Shown: positions 26,658-35,571 of the stretch, piece after piece
Numbering within the stretch: position 1 is the stretch's first letter
Layout: every line of letters starts with the position of its first letter
Assembly (NCBI GenBank): GCA_947492175.1
Contig: CANLMQ010000002.1
Coordinates: forward strand, 186,001-250,000
Length of the DNA stretch: 64,000 nucleotides
DNA from: an uncultured Draconibacterium sp.
GTDB lineage: Bacteria > Bacteroidota > Bacteroidia > Bacteroidales > Prolixibacteraceae
Direction of reading: 5' to 3'
The notes under the pieces: model-generated
The model's database searches: none
Seen by the model: only the letters and a program-made list of their open reading frames with translations
What the model was told of the DNA's origin: nothing
Made by a program: the position numbers and the translations under genes

Positions 26658-26996
26658 TCAAACCACCAACGATTTTATCCGCAACTGTTTGCCATCGGTA
26701 ATGGTATAATTTGCCTGTTCACACCCCGGACAAAGCGCCAGCAAATCGTTGGTTTCGAACTGCCTGCTGCATTCGCGACAACTGGCTTTCCCGGGCAGTA
26801 CCAGATAATTTATTTTTGCTTTCTCCAGTTTTGTATTTTTTACGCTCACTTCCAATGCAAACTCCAGCGCTTCCAACACCACTCCCGACAAAGCACCAAC
26901 TTCAATTTCAATGCTTTTTATGGAATCGGATTGTTCTTTTTCGGCAATTTCCTCAGCCAACTCCACAATCGATTGGGCAATGGAAAGTTCGTGCAT
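26658..26996 (-). CDS. hypA: Hydrogenase nickel-insertion protein HypA
   Basis: Nickel metallochaperone partner of HypB, 112 aa, normal length. The N-terminus MHELSIAQSIVE carries the conserved His2 nickel ligand. The zinc site is formed by CRECSRQFE and ALCPGC (two C-x2-C pairs, about residues 73-93). It follows hypE after a 150-base repeat-rich spacer and precedes hypB. Confidence 0.96.
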   Translation of the reverse strand: MHELSIAQSIVELAEEIAEKEQSDSIKSIEIEVGALSGVVLEALEFALEVSVKNTKLEKAKINYLVLPGKASCRECSRQFETNDLLALCPGCEQANYTITDGKQLRIKSLVV

Positions 26997-27024
26997 AATT
27001 TTTAGCTATTAGTCACAAGCTTCA

Positions 27025-27148
27025 GGCTGCTAGTACTTCTTTAAATATTAAACTTTATACTGTTTTTGTCATTGGTCACTGGTCATTAGTTCAAACTTCG
27101 GTTTTCCTGCTTCTACCTTCGGTCTTCTATCTTCTGGCTTCGTGCTTC
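27025..27148. repeat. Low-complexity degenerate repeats between hypE and hypA
   Basis: Runs of GGTCA(C/T)T-type units (TTGGTCACTGGTCATTAGT) followed by CTTCGGTCTTCTATCTTCTGG-type units. This resembles decayed microsatellites common in Bacteroidetes spacers. No gene or hairpin is supported. Confidence 0.45.
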
Positions 27149-28171
27149 TCAACATATCCTCGGCAACTGATCGCCCGGCAACATATCAATTATACGTTTC
27201 CCACCAATTTGGGTTTGCATCACCACTTTCCCCGGATGATCTGTCACCACTTCACCTATAATCTCTGCTTCTTTGCCCAATTCATTTTTTTGCATTACTT
27301 CCAACACTTTTTCAGCATCACACGCCGGAACAATCATAACTACTTTTCCTTCGTTGGCTACATAAAGCGGGTCGAATCCAAAAAATTCGCACATCCCTTT
27401 TACATTTTCCCTTACCGGTATTTTTTCTTCAACTATGTCGATTCCAAAACCCTTTTGCTGAATCACTTCAACCAAAACTGTGGCTAGCCCTCCACGTGTG
27501 GCATCGCGCATAAATCTGACATTCTCAGCTACTTCCAACACATGCTCTATCAAATTATTTAATGGAGCACAATCTGATAACACATCCGCCTGAACTTTTA
27601 ATTCGTTGCGGGCACTCATAACAGCAATGCCATGATCGGCAATAAAGCCGTTTACCATGATTTTATCGCCGGGTTGTATCTGTTCTCCCAAACTTATTTT
27701 TTTGAATTTTGGTGCCAGCTCTCCAACCCCGCTTGTATTTATAAAAAGCTTGTCGCATTTCCCCTTATTTACCACTTTAGTGTCGCCGGTAATAATTTTA
27801 ACACCGGCCCGCAACGCAGTCGATACCATGCTTTTTACAACACACTCTAATACCGAAAATGCAAGACCTTCTTCAATTATAAATCCAACACTAATATATT
27901 TTGGAACAGCACCGGCTACGGCAAGGTCGTTTACAGTACCGCAAATGGCGAGTTTACCAATGTCGCCCCCCGGAAATACCAGCGGATCAACCACAAATGA
28001 ATCGGTGGTAAAAGCCAGATTTGAAGCTGAAGTTTCAAAAATTGCCGAATCACTGGCCTGACTCAAAATATCATTGTCAAAATACCTGAAAAATAAATTC
28101 TGAATTAAATCGTGGCTTCGTTTCCCGCCACTTCCATGACTCATTACTATTTTCTCTGAATCAATTCCCAT
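27149..28171 (-). CDS. hypE: Hydrogenase maturation protein HypE
   Basis: PurM/ThiL-fold enzyme that dehydrates the carbamoyl group received from HypF into the cyanide ligand of the Fe(CN)2CO centre. It is 340 aa. MSHGSGGKRSHDLI, TDSFVVDPLVFPGGDIGKLA and GTVNDLAVAGA form the ATP site. The protein ends in PRIC, keeping the essential C-terminal Cys that is carbamoylated. It starts 3 bases after the hypD stop, so translation is probably coupled. Confidence 0.97.
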   Translation of the reverse strand: MGIDSEKIVMSHGSGGKRSHDLIQNLFFRYFDNDILSQASDSAIFETSASNLAFTTDSFVVDPLVFPGGDIGKLAICGTVNDLAVAGAVPKYISVGFIIEEGLAFSVLECVVKSMVSTALRAGVKIITGDTKVVNKGKCDKLFINTSGVGELAPKFKKISLGEQIQPGDKIMVNGFIADHGIAVMSARNELKVQADVLSDCAPLNNLIEHVLEVAENVRFMRDATRGGLATVLVEVIQQKGFGIDIVEEKIPVRENVKGMCEFFGFDPLYVANEGKVVMIVPACDAEKVLEVMQKNELGKEAEIIGEVVTDHPGKVVMQTQIGGKRIIDMLPGDQLPRIC

Positions 28172-28174
28172 CGC

Positions 28175-29254
28175 TTAAATCGTATATCTATAATACGCCT
28201 GACACGAACCTTCTGAAGAAACCATACATGCGCCCACCGGATTGTCAGGAATGCAACTCTTTCCAAATAATTTACAATCGGTTGGCCGTTTTACTCCCTT
28301 TAATATTGGGCCGCAAATACACCCTTTTTCTTCTTGTGCTTCCGGCAATTCCAGATCGAAATTTGCCTCTGCATCAAATTTTTCAAATTCCCTTTTCAGC
28401 TTGAATCCGCTTCCATAAACCACTCCCAGGCCACGCCACCAATCATCTCTTAGTTCAAATACCTTATCGAGAAGCTTCAGTGCTTTTGTATTTCCTTCCG
28501 GTTTTACTGCACGCTTGTATTGAATCTCAACTTTAGATTTTCCCGATTCAAACTGCTTCACCAGCATTAAAATCCCCTGCAACAAATCAACTGGTTCGAA
28601 ACCCGTAATTACACAGCCCAACCCGATTTTTTCCACAATACGAGTATAAATTCCTGAGCCGGTAATCGTACTTACATGCCCCGGACAAATGTATCCGTCA
28701 ATTTGCACTTCTTCATCAACCAAAGCTTCCATGGCAGGCTGCATAATTTTGTGTGCATTCAATAAATAAAAATTCTCCGTATTTTCTTTTTTAGCCTGAA
28801 TGATGGTTGCGGCACTGGCCGGCGAAGTCGTTTCAAAACCAATCCCGAGAAAAACCACCTTTTTCGACGGATTTGTTTTTGCAATATCCAAAGCATCCAA
28901 TGCGGAATAAACCATCCGGACATCGGCTCCGTTTGCACGTTCTTTTTCCATAGTCGAGTTCGAGCCAGGAACACGAACCAAGTCTCCATAAGTGGTAACA
29001 ATTGTATCGCTTTCGTTTGCCAGTTTCACCGCTTTATCGATAAACGATTTTCCGGTAACACAAACCGGGCACCCTGGGCCACTAAGCAACTTAATAGTTG
29101 GTGGCAGCAAGGCAGGAATTCCAAACTTACGAATAGCAACCGTATGCCCGCCACAAACCTCCATTAACCTAACGGGCTTTTTACTGGTTTCCCAAATCTG
29201 CTTTAAAAGTAAATCAACCAGCCTTTTATCGCGAAATTCATCGATGTGTTTCAT
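28175..29254 (-). CDS. hypD: Hydrogenase maturation protein HypD
   Basis: Iron-sulfur scaffold that works with HypC to assemble Fe(CN)2CO, 359 aa. The MEVCGGHTVAIRKFG motif with Cys41-region active site, GPGCPVCV, YGDLVRVPGS, GFETTSPA and the C-terminal four-Cys [4Fe-4S] region (GCICGPILKG ... CKLFGKSC ... GACMVSSEGSC) are all present. It overlaps hypC by 17 bases and abuts hypE, a tightly coupled block. Confidence 0.97.
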   Translation of the reverse strand: MKHIDEFRDKRLVDLLLKQIWETSKKPVRLMEVCGGHTVAIRKFGIPALLPPTIKLLSGPGCPVCVTGKSFIDKAVKLANESDTIVTTYGDLVRVPGSNSTMEKERANGADVRMVYSALDALDIAKTNPSKKVVFLGIGFETTSPASAATIIQAKKENTENFYLLNAHKIMQPAMEALVDEEVQIDGYICPGHVSTITGSGIYTRIVEKIGLGCVITGFEPVDLLQGILMLVKQFESGKSKVEIQYKRAVKPEGNTKALKLLDKVFELRDDWWRGLGVVYGSGFKLKREFEKFDAEANFDLELPEAQEEKGCICGPILKGVKRPTDCKLFGKSCIPDNPVGACMVSSEGSCQAYYRYTI

Positions 29255-29486
29255 CTTGCTCGTCTTCCTTTTCCTTTTCCAGAACCTCGTTTAGCAAACG
29301 TATGGTTTCCATCGCTTCTTTTTCATCGATTTTCTGAATGGCAAATCCGGAATGCAGTAAAACATAGTCGCCCACTTTTACATTGTCGACCAGGTTTAAG
29401 GCCGCGTTGTATTCGGCGCCCCCCAGCGAAACCCGGGCTCTGTCGCCTTCTACGGATAGTATTTTTGCAGGCACGCTTAAACACAT
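29238..29486 (-). CDS. hypC: Hydrogenase maturation chaperone HypC/HupF
   Basis: Small chaperone that carries the Fe(CN)2CO moiety to the large-subunit precursor, 82 aa. I set the start at the ATG at 29486 because MCLSVPAKI puts the essential Cys at position 2 after Met removal; the upstream open extension overlaps hypF and is not family-like. VGDYVLLHSGFAIQKID is the second conserved block. The C-terminus is acidic (EKEKEDEQDETHR) and overlaps the hypD start by 17 bases. Confidence 0.96.
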   Translation of the reverse strand: MCLSVPAKILSVEGDRARVSLGGAEYNAALNLVDNVKVGDYVLLHSGFAIQKIDEKEAMETIRLLNEVLEKEKEDEQDETHR

Positions 29487-29521
29487 AATTTTGTTTTTAC
29501 AGGCTATATATCTAATCAGAA

Positions 29522-31795
29522 CTAAGAACACACACTTCTTCTTTTGGCTGCTACGGCCAGTTGTCCCAGCGCAATTCCACCGTCGTTGCAAGGAATGGAG
29601 CAGTTACTAAACACCTCAAATCCCATGGCCCGCAACTTTTGTTCGGTTCGTTCAGTAAGGTATTTATTCTGAAAAGTACCTCCCGACAAAACCACTTTTT
29701 TCAAACCGGTTTCCCGCCATATTTTATCAGCTCCCTCAACTATTATTTCAGAAACCGTATTGTGGAATTTTGCGGAAATAACTGACGGATTTACTTTCTG
29801 CAGCAAATCGGAAACAATCTCGTTAAACATTTCAGAAAATTCTATCGTTGTAGCAAGTTTCCACGAATACGTTTCATTCACATCCCGGGCAACTCTGTTT
29901 TCAAGTCGCATGGGTGCTTCTGCTTCAAAATTTGAGTTCAGACATAATTCCAAAAGAGCAGAAATAGAATCGAACAAACGACCTGCTCCACAGGTCATCG
30001 GAGCATTTATTTTATTGTCAATCGATTTTATTACCCAGTCGATATTATCCTGCGGAACCGACTTCAAAAATGGCAATGAAAATTTCAAAAACTCCTTTTT
30101 AAAAACCGAATACAACCATGAAACTGCCATTCTCCAGGGTTGTTTTACAGCCAGATCAGCTCCGGGCAAAGGCACGTATTCAAAATGCAGCTTTCGTTCA
30201 TACCCGATCAGATTGCACACAAAAAATTCGGAACCCCAAATATTGCCGTCATCGCCTAAACCGGTACCATCGAAACTAACACCAATTACTTTTTCATCGA
30301 GCCCGTTTTCTGCCATGGCAGAAGCAATATGAGCATGATGATGTTGTACCTGAATTAAGGGTAAACCGGTTTCTTGCGCATATTTTGTCGAAAAATAATC
30401 TGGATGAAGATCGGAAACCACCAACTCAGGCTCCGTACGAAACATCTCTTGAAATTGTCGAATGTTTTTTTGATAAAATGACCATGTTTCAAAATCTTTT
30501 AAATCGCCAATATGCTGACTTAAGATTGCCTGATTTCCTTTCCCGAAACAAAAGGTATTCTTTAATTCGGCCCCGGTTGCCAGAATCCCGTCAACATTTA
30601 ATTCCGGATAAACAGGATTGGGCACCCATCCTCTCGAACGCCGCATTAATCGAGGCTTTTTATTTATAACCTGTAAGAGCGAATCATCGGTTCTGTTGTA
30701 AATACGGCGGTTGTAAGAAACTACTGCATCGCATATTTTAACAAGCTCGTCTTCTGCTATTTTATTCGAAACCACAATTGGCTCATCAGAAAAATTACCA
30801 CTGGTAAAAATAAGTGCAGAGGTGTTCAATCTTTCAAAAAGTAAAAAATGGAAAGGCATGTATGGCAAAAGTGCCCCCACAGTATCTATCTCGTTGCTAA
30901 CGCTTTCCGGCAGCTTTCTTTTCGATTTCAAAATAACAATTGGGCGCCTCCACGATGTTAGCATTTGTTTCTCTTCCTTATTCAGAAAACAATATCGCTG
31001 CACCGAATCAATATTCTTAAGCATTACTGCAAACGGCTTTCCTTCACGGTTTTTTAATTTCCGAAGCCGTTTGACTGCATTGTTGTTTACTGCATTGCAG
31101 GCGATAAAAAAACCACCAATCCCTTTTATGGCAACAATTTTACCTTCATTTATCATTTCCGAAGTATGCGATAGTACTTCATCCAGGTTTTCAGTTTCCA
31201 GTTCGTTCGTTTTCAGTTTATAATGTGGCCCGCAATTTAAACAGGCCACCGGCTGCGCATGAAAGCGGCGATTAAACGGATCTTCGTACTCACTCTTGCA
31301 AACCGGGCACATTTTAAAAACATCCATGGTTGTTTTAGAACGGTCGTAAGGCAAGGTTTGAATGATAGAAAACCTGGGGCCACAATTTGTGCAGTTAACA
31401 AATGGGTAATCCATCCGATGAGGCTGTTGCTTCATATCTTCCAGACACTCCGGGCAAACAGCGATGTCGGGGCCAATTTGAGTAATTTCCTGCTGATCGG
31501 GATTTTCATCGCTCGAATTAATCTGAAATCCCTTTTTATGCGCATGCTTCGAATCATTTACCTGAATATTCCGAATTTGCGCAGCCGCCGGGAAGTTGTT
31601 TCTCAGATTAAAAAGAAACGAATTCAGGCTTTCTTCCTTGCCGGAAGCTTCAATCAACAAACCATCCTGCCTGTTTTTTACCCATCCGGAAATTCTGTTT
31701 TTCTCGGCAGCCCGGTATACAAACGGACGAAAACCAACCCCCTGAACGAGCCCTCTTATTTGTATCCTGACATTTCTTTTCGACTTGGTTTTCAC
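29522..31795 (-). CDS. hypF: Carbamoyltransferase HypF
   Basis: Starts cyanide-ligand synthesis by transferring carbamoyl phosphate as a carbamoyl group to HypE. It has 757 aa in the usual four-part order: acylphosphatase (RGLVQGVGFRPFVYR), two zinc-finger-like pairs (CPECLEDM/CTNCGPRF and CPVCKSEY/CLNCGPHY), YrdC-like (KGIGGFFIACNA, RRPIVILK), and Kae1-like (HHHAHIASAMAE, DGTGLGDDG). The start is GTG at 31795; no in-frame ATG lies upstream. It is first of the hyp series, with a conserved hairpin leader 75 bases upstream. Confidence 0.97.
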   Translation of the reverse strand: MKTKSKRNVRIQIRGLVQGVGFRPFVYRAAEKNRISGWVKNRQDGLLIEASGKEESLNSFLFNLRNNFPAAAQIRNIQVNDSKHAHKKGFQINSSDENPDQQEITQIGPDIAVCPECLEDMKQQPHRMDYPFVNCTNCGPRFSIIQTLPYDRSKTTMDVFKMCPVCKSEYEDPFNRRFHAQPVACLNCGPHYKLKTNELETENLDEVLSHTSEMINEGKIVAIKGIGGFFIACNAVNNNAVKRLRKLKNREGKPFAVMLKNIDSVQRYCFLNKEEKQMLTSWRRPIVILKSKRKLPESVSNEIDTVGALLPYMPFHFLLFERLNTSALIFTSGNFSDEPIVVSNKIAEDELVKICDAVVSYNRRIYNRTDDSLLQVINKKPRLMRRSRGWVPNPVYPELNVDGILATGAELKNTFCFGKGNQAILSQHIGDLKDFETWSFYQKNIRQFQEMFRTEPELVVSDLHPDYFSTKYAQETGLPLIQVQHHHAHIASAMAENGLDEKVIGVSFDGTGLGDDGNIWGSEFFVCNLIGYERKLHFEYVPLPGADLAVKQPWRMAVSWLYSVFKKEFLKFSLPFLKSVPQDNIDWVIKSIDNKINAPMTCGAGRLFDSISALLELCLNSNFEAEAPMRLENRVARDVNETYSWKLATTIEFSEMFNEIVSDLLQKVNPSVISAKFHNTVSEIIVEGADKIWRETGLKKVVLSGGTFQNKYLTERTEQKLRAMGFEVFSNCSIPCNDGGIALGQLAVAAKRRSVCS

Positions 31796-31870
31796 TTGAA
31801 CATATCTTAGATAATATTTTGAACTACAATCACATATGCCACTAACACAAATTTTTTACTTCGATACCCG

Positions 31871-31952
31871 TGGAACTCGCATGAACAAATTATTCAAGTC
31901 CTTTTGTGATAGCTCACTTTAAAATTATTAAGCTCTGTCATGCTCGTTTCAT
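31871..31952 (-). promoter_or_regulatory. Conserved hairpin leader, copy upstream of hypF
   Basis: Minus-strand element starting ATGAAACGAGCATGAC and ending TTCATGCGAGTTCCA. Pairing is AAC/GTT, a GA/GA internal loop, and GCATGA/TCATGC. The loop is longer (about 53 nt) than in the other copies. It lies in the 181-base spacer between the pcm-like gene and hypF, both on the same strand, 75 bases before the hypF start. Confidence 0.55.
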
Positions 31953-31976
31953 CTGTTTATAATTGTATACTAAAAG

Positions 31977-32705
31977 TCAATATTTCCCTCCTTCTTCGTC
32001 AAGCATTGGCACAAAACGCACCAACAAAACCTTTTCTTCCATGACTTTACCTTTTCTCTTTTTCAACAAAACAAGCTGTTGAATCGGGCTTTTCCCAACA
32101 GGAATTATCATTCTTCCTCCTTCGGCCAACTGGTCTTTTAAGGGCTGCGGAACATGAGTTGGCGAACAGGTTACAATAATGGCGTCAAACGGAGCGCAAT
32201 CCGGCCAGCCTATATAACCATCACCGATTTTACAGTTAATATTTTTGTAGCCCAATTCGCGAAAAAGTGCTTTTGCCTTTTTACCCAGTTTTTCAAAAAT
32301 CTCAATGGTGTAAACCGAATCGCAAATCTGTGCAAGAATGGCCGCCTGATAACCCGAGCCAGTTCCAACTTCCAGTACTTTGTCTGTCGGTTTCAGATTG
32401 AGTATATCGGTCATATAAGCCACAATGTAAGGTTGCGAAATTGTCTGTCCTTCCTCAATTGGTAATGGACAATCGTTATAGGCTTTTTTAAGGTATTCGG
32501 GCAAAACAAAACGGTGTCTTTCCACTTTCTGAAATGCCTGAATCACTTTTTTATCAGTAATTCCGCGCTCTACAATTTGCCATTTTACCATTTGTTGGCG
32601 TTGCCCGCTAAAATAATCCTGTGCCTTTAAATCGGTATGAAACGAAAATAAAACAACTAAAACAGGAGCAAATAACAAGCAGTATCTTTTACGGTTCCGT
32701 TTCAT
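31977..32705 (-). CDS. Protein-L-isoaspartate O-methyltransferase homologue, exported
   Basis: SAM-dependent methyltransferase that repairs isoaspartyl residues in damaged proteins, 242 aa. The PIMT core is clear: GQTISQPYIVAYMTDIL, the SAM-binding VLEVGTGSGYQAAILA, FDAIIVTCSPTHVPQPL, and GGRMIIPVG. Before it, MKRNRKRYCLLFAPVLVVLFSF...LKAQ looks like a signal peptide or membrane anchor, which cytoplasmic Pcm proteins lack. If exported, the source of SAM in the periplasm is a puzzle; an uncleaved anchor facing the cytoplasm is an alternative. It is divergent from the Crp/Fnr gene. Confidence 0.88.
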   Translation of the reverse strand: MKRNRKRYCLLFAPVLVVLFSFHTDLKAQDYFSGQRQQMVKWQIVERGITDKKVIQAFQKVERHRFVLPEYLKKAYNDCPLPIEEGQTISQPYIVAYMTDILNLKPTDKVLEVGTGSGYQAAILAQICDSVYTIEIFEKLGKKAKALFRELGYKNINCKIGDGYIGWPDCAPFDAIIVTCSPTHVPQPLKDQLAEGGRMIIPVGKSPIQQLVLLKKRKGKVMEEKVLLVRFVPMLDEEGGKY

Positions 32706-32876
32706 ATTTCCATTATTATTGTGTTCAACGAATCATTTATATTGAAGGTTACTTTTGTTTAAAATAAAACGGATCTGTAAACCTGAAACAAATTTTGCCG
32801 TACATACAACTAATTGAAATTGCTCTGATTATTTTAGTATACTCCGGTAGAAAATTTAACGTGTAAAAAGAAAAAA

Positions 32877-33584
32877 ATGAAAGTTATCAGGCCATCCTGC
32901 CCCTCCTGCTTGAGCAAGGCCCTTTCGTTTTTTAATGAACTCGATAGCTTCGATTTAAAAAACCTGAGCGAAAACAAAACCTGCAACTTTTATAAAAAAG
33001 GCCACATTATTTTTTATGAAGGAAGAACTTCAACCGGAGTTTATTGCCTGGAACAGGGTCGTGCAAAAATCTACCGGGTTGGAATGGACGGAAAAGAACA
33101 AATTCTTCGCCTGGCAACGCCAGGAAGCTTGTTAGGAATTCGTGCGCTTTTAAAAGGAGAACGTTACTCTGCTTCTGCCTCAACCCTCGAAGATTCAGTT
33201 ATTTGCTTTATCAATAAATCCTTCTTTTTTCATTTAATGGAAAAACACCCCAAAATGAATACCGAGATTGTTGAACATTTATGCGAACTATTAAAAGACG
33301 CCGAAGATAAAATCGTTTCTATTGCACAAAAACCAGTTCGTGAGCGATTGGCAGAATCATTATTGATTTTAAACCGCGTGTTTACACCCAATGGCGAGAA
33401 TGAAATAAAACACAACATTTCGTTGCCGCGTGAAGATTTGGCAAATATTGTTGGTACAGCCACCGAAACTGTAATAAGACTATTGCACGATTTTAAGGAA
33501 GAACAATTGATTGAAATTGATGGCCGGTCCATAATTCTGACTAACATTGACGGGCTGAAAAAAACAGCAAAAATATATAAGTAA
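32877..33584 (+). CDS. Crp/Fnr-family transcriptional regulator
   Basis: One-component regulator, 235 aa. It has an N-terminal cyclic-nucleotide-binding-like barrel (GHIIFYEGRTSTGVYCLEQGRAKIYR, GSLLGIRALLKGERY), a dimerisation helix (VEHLCELLKDAEDKIVSIAQ) and a winged HTH (LPREDLANIVGTATETVIRLLHDF). The recognition helix keeps Glu and Arg at the E-x3-R spacing that reads TGAT half-sites in Fnr. An N-terminal C8-x2-C11 pair recalls Fnr's cluster ligands, but the full four-Cys pattern is not clear. Three TGAT-type sites lie just downstream, before the hydrogenase cluster, which it probably controls. Confidence 0.9.
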   Translation: MKVIRPSCPSCLSKALSFFNELDSFDLKNLSENKTCNFYKKGHIIFYEGRTSTGVYCLEQGRAKIYRVGMDGKEQILRLATPGSLLGIRALLKGERYSASASTLEDSVICFINKSFFFHLMEKHPKMNTEIVEHLCELLKDAEDKIVSIAQKPVRERLAESLLILNRVFTPNGENEIKHNISLPREDLANIVGTATETVIRLLHDFKEEQLIEIDGRSIILTNIDGLKKTAKIYK

Positions 33585-33597
33585 GTTTCTTCCGGGA

Positions 33598-33656
33598 AAC
33601 TGATCCACATCAGTTTATTTGCTGATCTCTGTCATTATATACACTGATCCCAATCA
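33598..33656 (+). promoter_or_regulatory. Three phased Fnr-type operator sites
   Basis: TGAT-N4-ATCA cores at 33601-33612 (TGATCCACATCA, within a perfect 7-bp inverted repeat AACTGAT/ATCAGTT) and 33645-33656 (TGATCCCAATCA), plus a weaker TGATCTCTGTCA at 33623-33634. Starts are exactly 22 bases apart, about two helical turns. They lie between the Crp/Fnr gene and the first HdrA gene. Confidence 0.65.
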
Positions 33657-33679
33657 TTCAAAAAAAGACTCATTTTAAG

Positions 33680-33687
33680 TAACTTGA
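33680..33687 (+). promoter_or_regulatory. Candidate -7 element of the hydrogenase-Hdr operon
   Basis: TAACTTGA partly fits the Bacteroidetes TAnnTTTG -7 motif and has no matching TTG box at -33. It would start transcription near 33692, placing the centre of the third Fnr-type site (33650.5) about 41.5 bases upstream, the usual class II activator position. This is inference. Confidence 0.35.
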
Positions 33688-33753
33688 ATATAACAGCTAA
33701 ACATTGCAGAAAGAGATGCTTTGTTTAGTTGAGTCATGTAATACTTGAAAACA

Positions 33754-35571
33754 ATGAGAGAACTGGAAATAACCGGGATATTTCTGTATCACCCCGGAAA
33801 CGGGCATGTCGGCAAACTTAACTTTACCGAGTTGTTTGCCTATTCTGAGGCACACGAAGATGTAGCTGTGGTTTGGGACTCAAAAACTTTTCCATTGTGG
33901 GATATAGAGTATCTGAAATTACAAATCAAACAAAACAAACTAACACGAATAATTATTGCAGGATACGATACCGGAATGGTAAAACCCATTTTCACACGAG
34001 CTTTTTCTTCGCTTCAGCTAAATGTTGAAAATATTCATTTGGAAGATTTTAAGGAACACGGAATTCTGGAAAACGGGAATACTGAATTGGGCAAAGCTCT
34101 GCTATCGTGTGCTGTTTATAATGTTGCGTTGGAAGATATTAAGCCGGATAATGTGGCAGAAGTATGTTCCGAGACTTTAATTATAGGCGCTGGTATTGCA
34201 GGCATTCAGGCAGCACTGGAAATTGCAAATGCCAACCACAAAGTACATTTGGTTGAGCGGTCGGGTACCATTGGCGGCCACATGGCCATGTTTGATAAAA
34301 CCTTTCCTACTCTCGACTGTGCGGCCTGCATACTAACCCCAAAAATGGTAGAAGTAGGGCAACATCCCAACATCAATTTGTTAACCTACAGCGAAGTTCA
34401 GAGCGTAACCGGCAATCCCGGAAGTTTCAAAGTAAAAATTGTAAAGAAAGCCCGGCGGGTAAGCCTTTCAAAATGTATAGGATGTGGTTCGTGTGCCGAA
34501 AAATGCCCAGGAAAAGCTCGCAGCGAATTCGATGCAGGTACAACTTTCCGCAAAGCCATTTACATCCCGTTTCCGCAGGCTGTTCCAAATAAATACTTAA
34601 TCGATGCCGAATCATGCCGATATGTTCAGGGGAAGAAATGTGGTGTTTGCGTTAAAAACTGTCCGGTTCCCGGTTGTATTAATCTTGATGAAAAAGATTC
34701 TGAAATTGAAATTTGCGTTGGGAATATAATTATCGCAACCGGTTTTAAAACATTCGATGCGACAAAACTCGCCAACTACGGATATGGTAACTTCCCAAAT
34801 GTTTTAACCTCACTCGAATTCGAACGCCTAATCAATGCGGCAGGCCCCACAGAAGGGAAAATTACCTTCCGCACGCAAAATAAAAAAGGCGACTGGATTT
34901 TCTCTTCTCTAAGCGATTCGCCCGAACGTGTTGCCATTATTCACTGTGTGGGTAGCCGCGATATTAACCACAACCCTTACTGTTCGCGGGTATGTTGCAT
35001 GTACTCGCTAAAACTGGCTCACCTTGTAAAAGAAAAAATTCCGGAAGCCGAAGTATACGAATACTACATCGACATGCGCTCGTTTGGCAAAGGCTACGAA
35101 GCTTTTTACGAACGGATAAAAAGTGAAGGCATTCATCTTCTTCGGGGTAAACCGGCAGAAGTACGAATGAATGGGAACAATTTGGTTATCAGAAGTGAAG
35201 ACATTGACGGCGGCCTGCTTTTGGAACAAAAAGTGGATATGGTTATTCTATCGGTAGGACTAGAACCTGCGGAAGGAGCTGCTTCAATTGCCAAAGAATG
35301 CGGAATAACAACCGACAACAACGGATGGATGGACGAAGCCAATTATGTTACCAGTCCGGTAAATACTTTTTCAGAAGGTGTAATGATTGCAGGATTATGC
35401 CAGGGTCCAAAAGATATTCCCGACACGGTGGCGCAGGCATCGGCTGCCGCCTCAGAGGTTCTGAAACATATTATGCGAACAAAAATGAAAAAGAACATTC
35501 CTGGTTTGCCGCTTTCTGATATAAGAGAGCGAGCAAAAGCGCTATCACTTAAAATGGAGGACAGAAAATGA
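33754..35571 (+). CDS. hdrA: HdrA-like iron-sulfur flavoprotein (first copy)
   Basis: FAD- and FeS-containing electron-transfer subunit of the heterodisulfide reductase/Qmo type, 605 aa from the ATG at 33754 (a TTG nine bases earlier is less likely). FAD-binding GAGIAG is at 145-150, the central cluster pair C189-x2-C192 sits in FPTLDCAACILTPKM, and two ferredoxin-like clusters follow (CIGCGSCAEKCPGK from C241; CRYVQGKKCGVCVKNCP). The N-terminal HdrA domain is present as a fold (about 1-130) but has lost all its Cys residues (IFLYHPGNG, VVWDSK, IAGYDT). It overlaps the next gene by 4 bases (ATGA). Confidence 0.88.
   Translation: MRELEITGIFLYHPGNGHVGKLNFTELFAYSEAHEDVAVVWDSKTFPLWDIEYLKLQIKQNKLTRIIIAGYDTGMVKPIFTRAFSSLQLNVENIHLEDFKEHGILENGNTELGKALLSCAVYNVALEDIKPDNVAEVCSETLIIGAGIAGIQAALEIANANHKVHLVERSGTIGGHMAMFDKTFPTLDCAACILTPKMVEVGQHPNINLLTYSEVQSVTGNPGSFKVKIVKKARRVSLSKCIGCGSCAEKCPGKARSEFDAGTTFRKAIYIPFPQAVPNKYLIDAESCRYVQGKKCGVCVKNCPVPGCINLDEKDSEIEICVGNIIIATGFKTFDATKLANYGYGNFPNVLTSLEFERLINAAGPTEGKITFRTQNKKGDWIFSSLSDSPERVAIIHCVGSRDINHNPYCSRVCCMYSLKLAHLVKEKIPEAEVYEYYIDMRSFGKGYEAFYERIKSEGIHLLRGKPAEVRMNGNNLVIRSEDIDGGLLLEQKVDMVILSVGLEPAEGAASIAKECGITTDNNGWMDEANYVTSPVNTFSEGVMIAGLCQGPKDIPDTVAQASAAASEVLKHIMRTKMKKNIPGLPLSDIRERAKALSLKMEDRK

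Noticed and set aside
29487..29591. N-terminal extension of HypC
   Set aside because: HypC needs its Cys at position 2; MCLSVPAK fixes the start at 29486 and the upstream codons lie in hypF.
31796..31976. Search for Fnr-type TGAT-N4-ATCA sites upstream of hypF
   Set aside because: No full site found by eye on either strand, so shared Fnr-type control of the hyp genes is not supported here.
33598..33615. The first Fnr-type palindrome as a terminator of the Crp/Fnr gene
   Set aside because: The stem is only 7 bp with no T tract, and two more sites at regular spacing are better explained as operators; not fully excluded.
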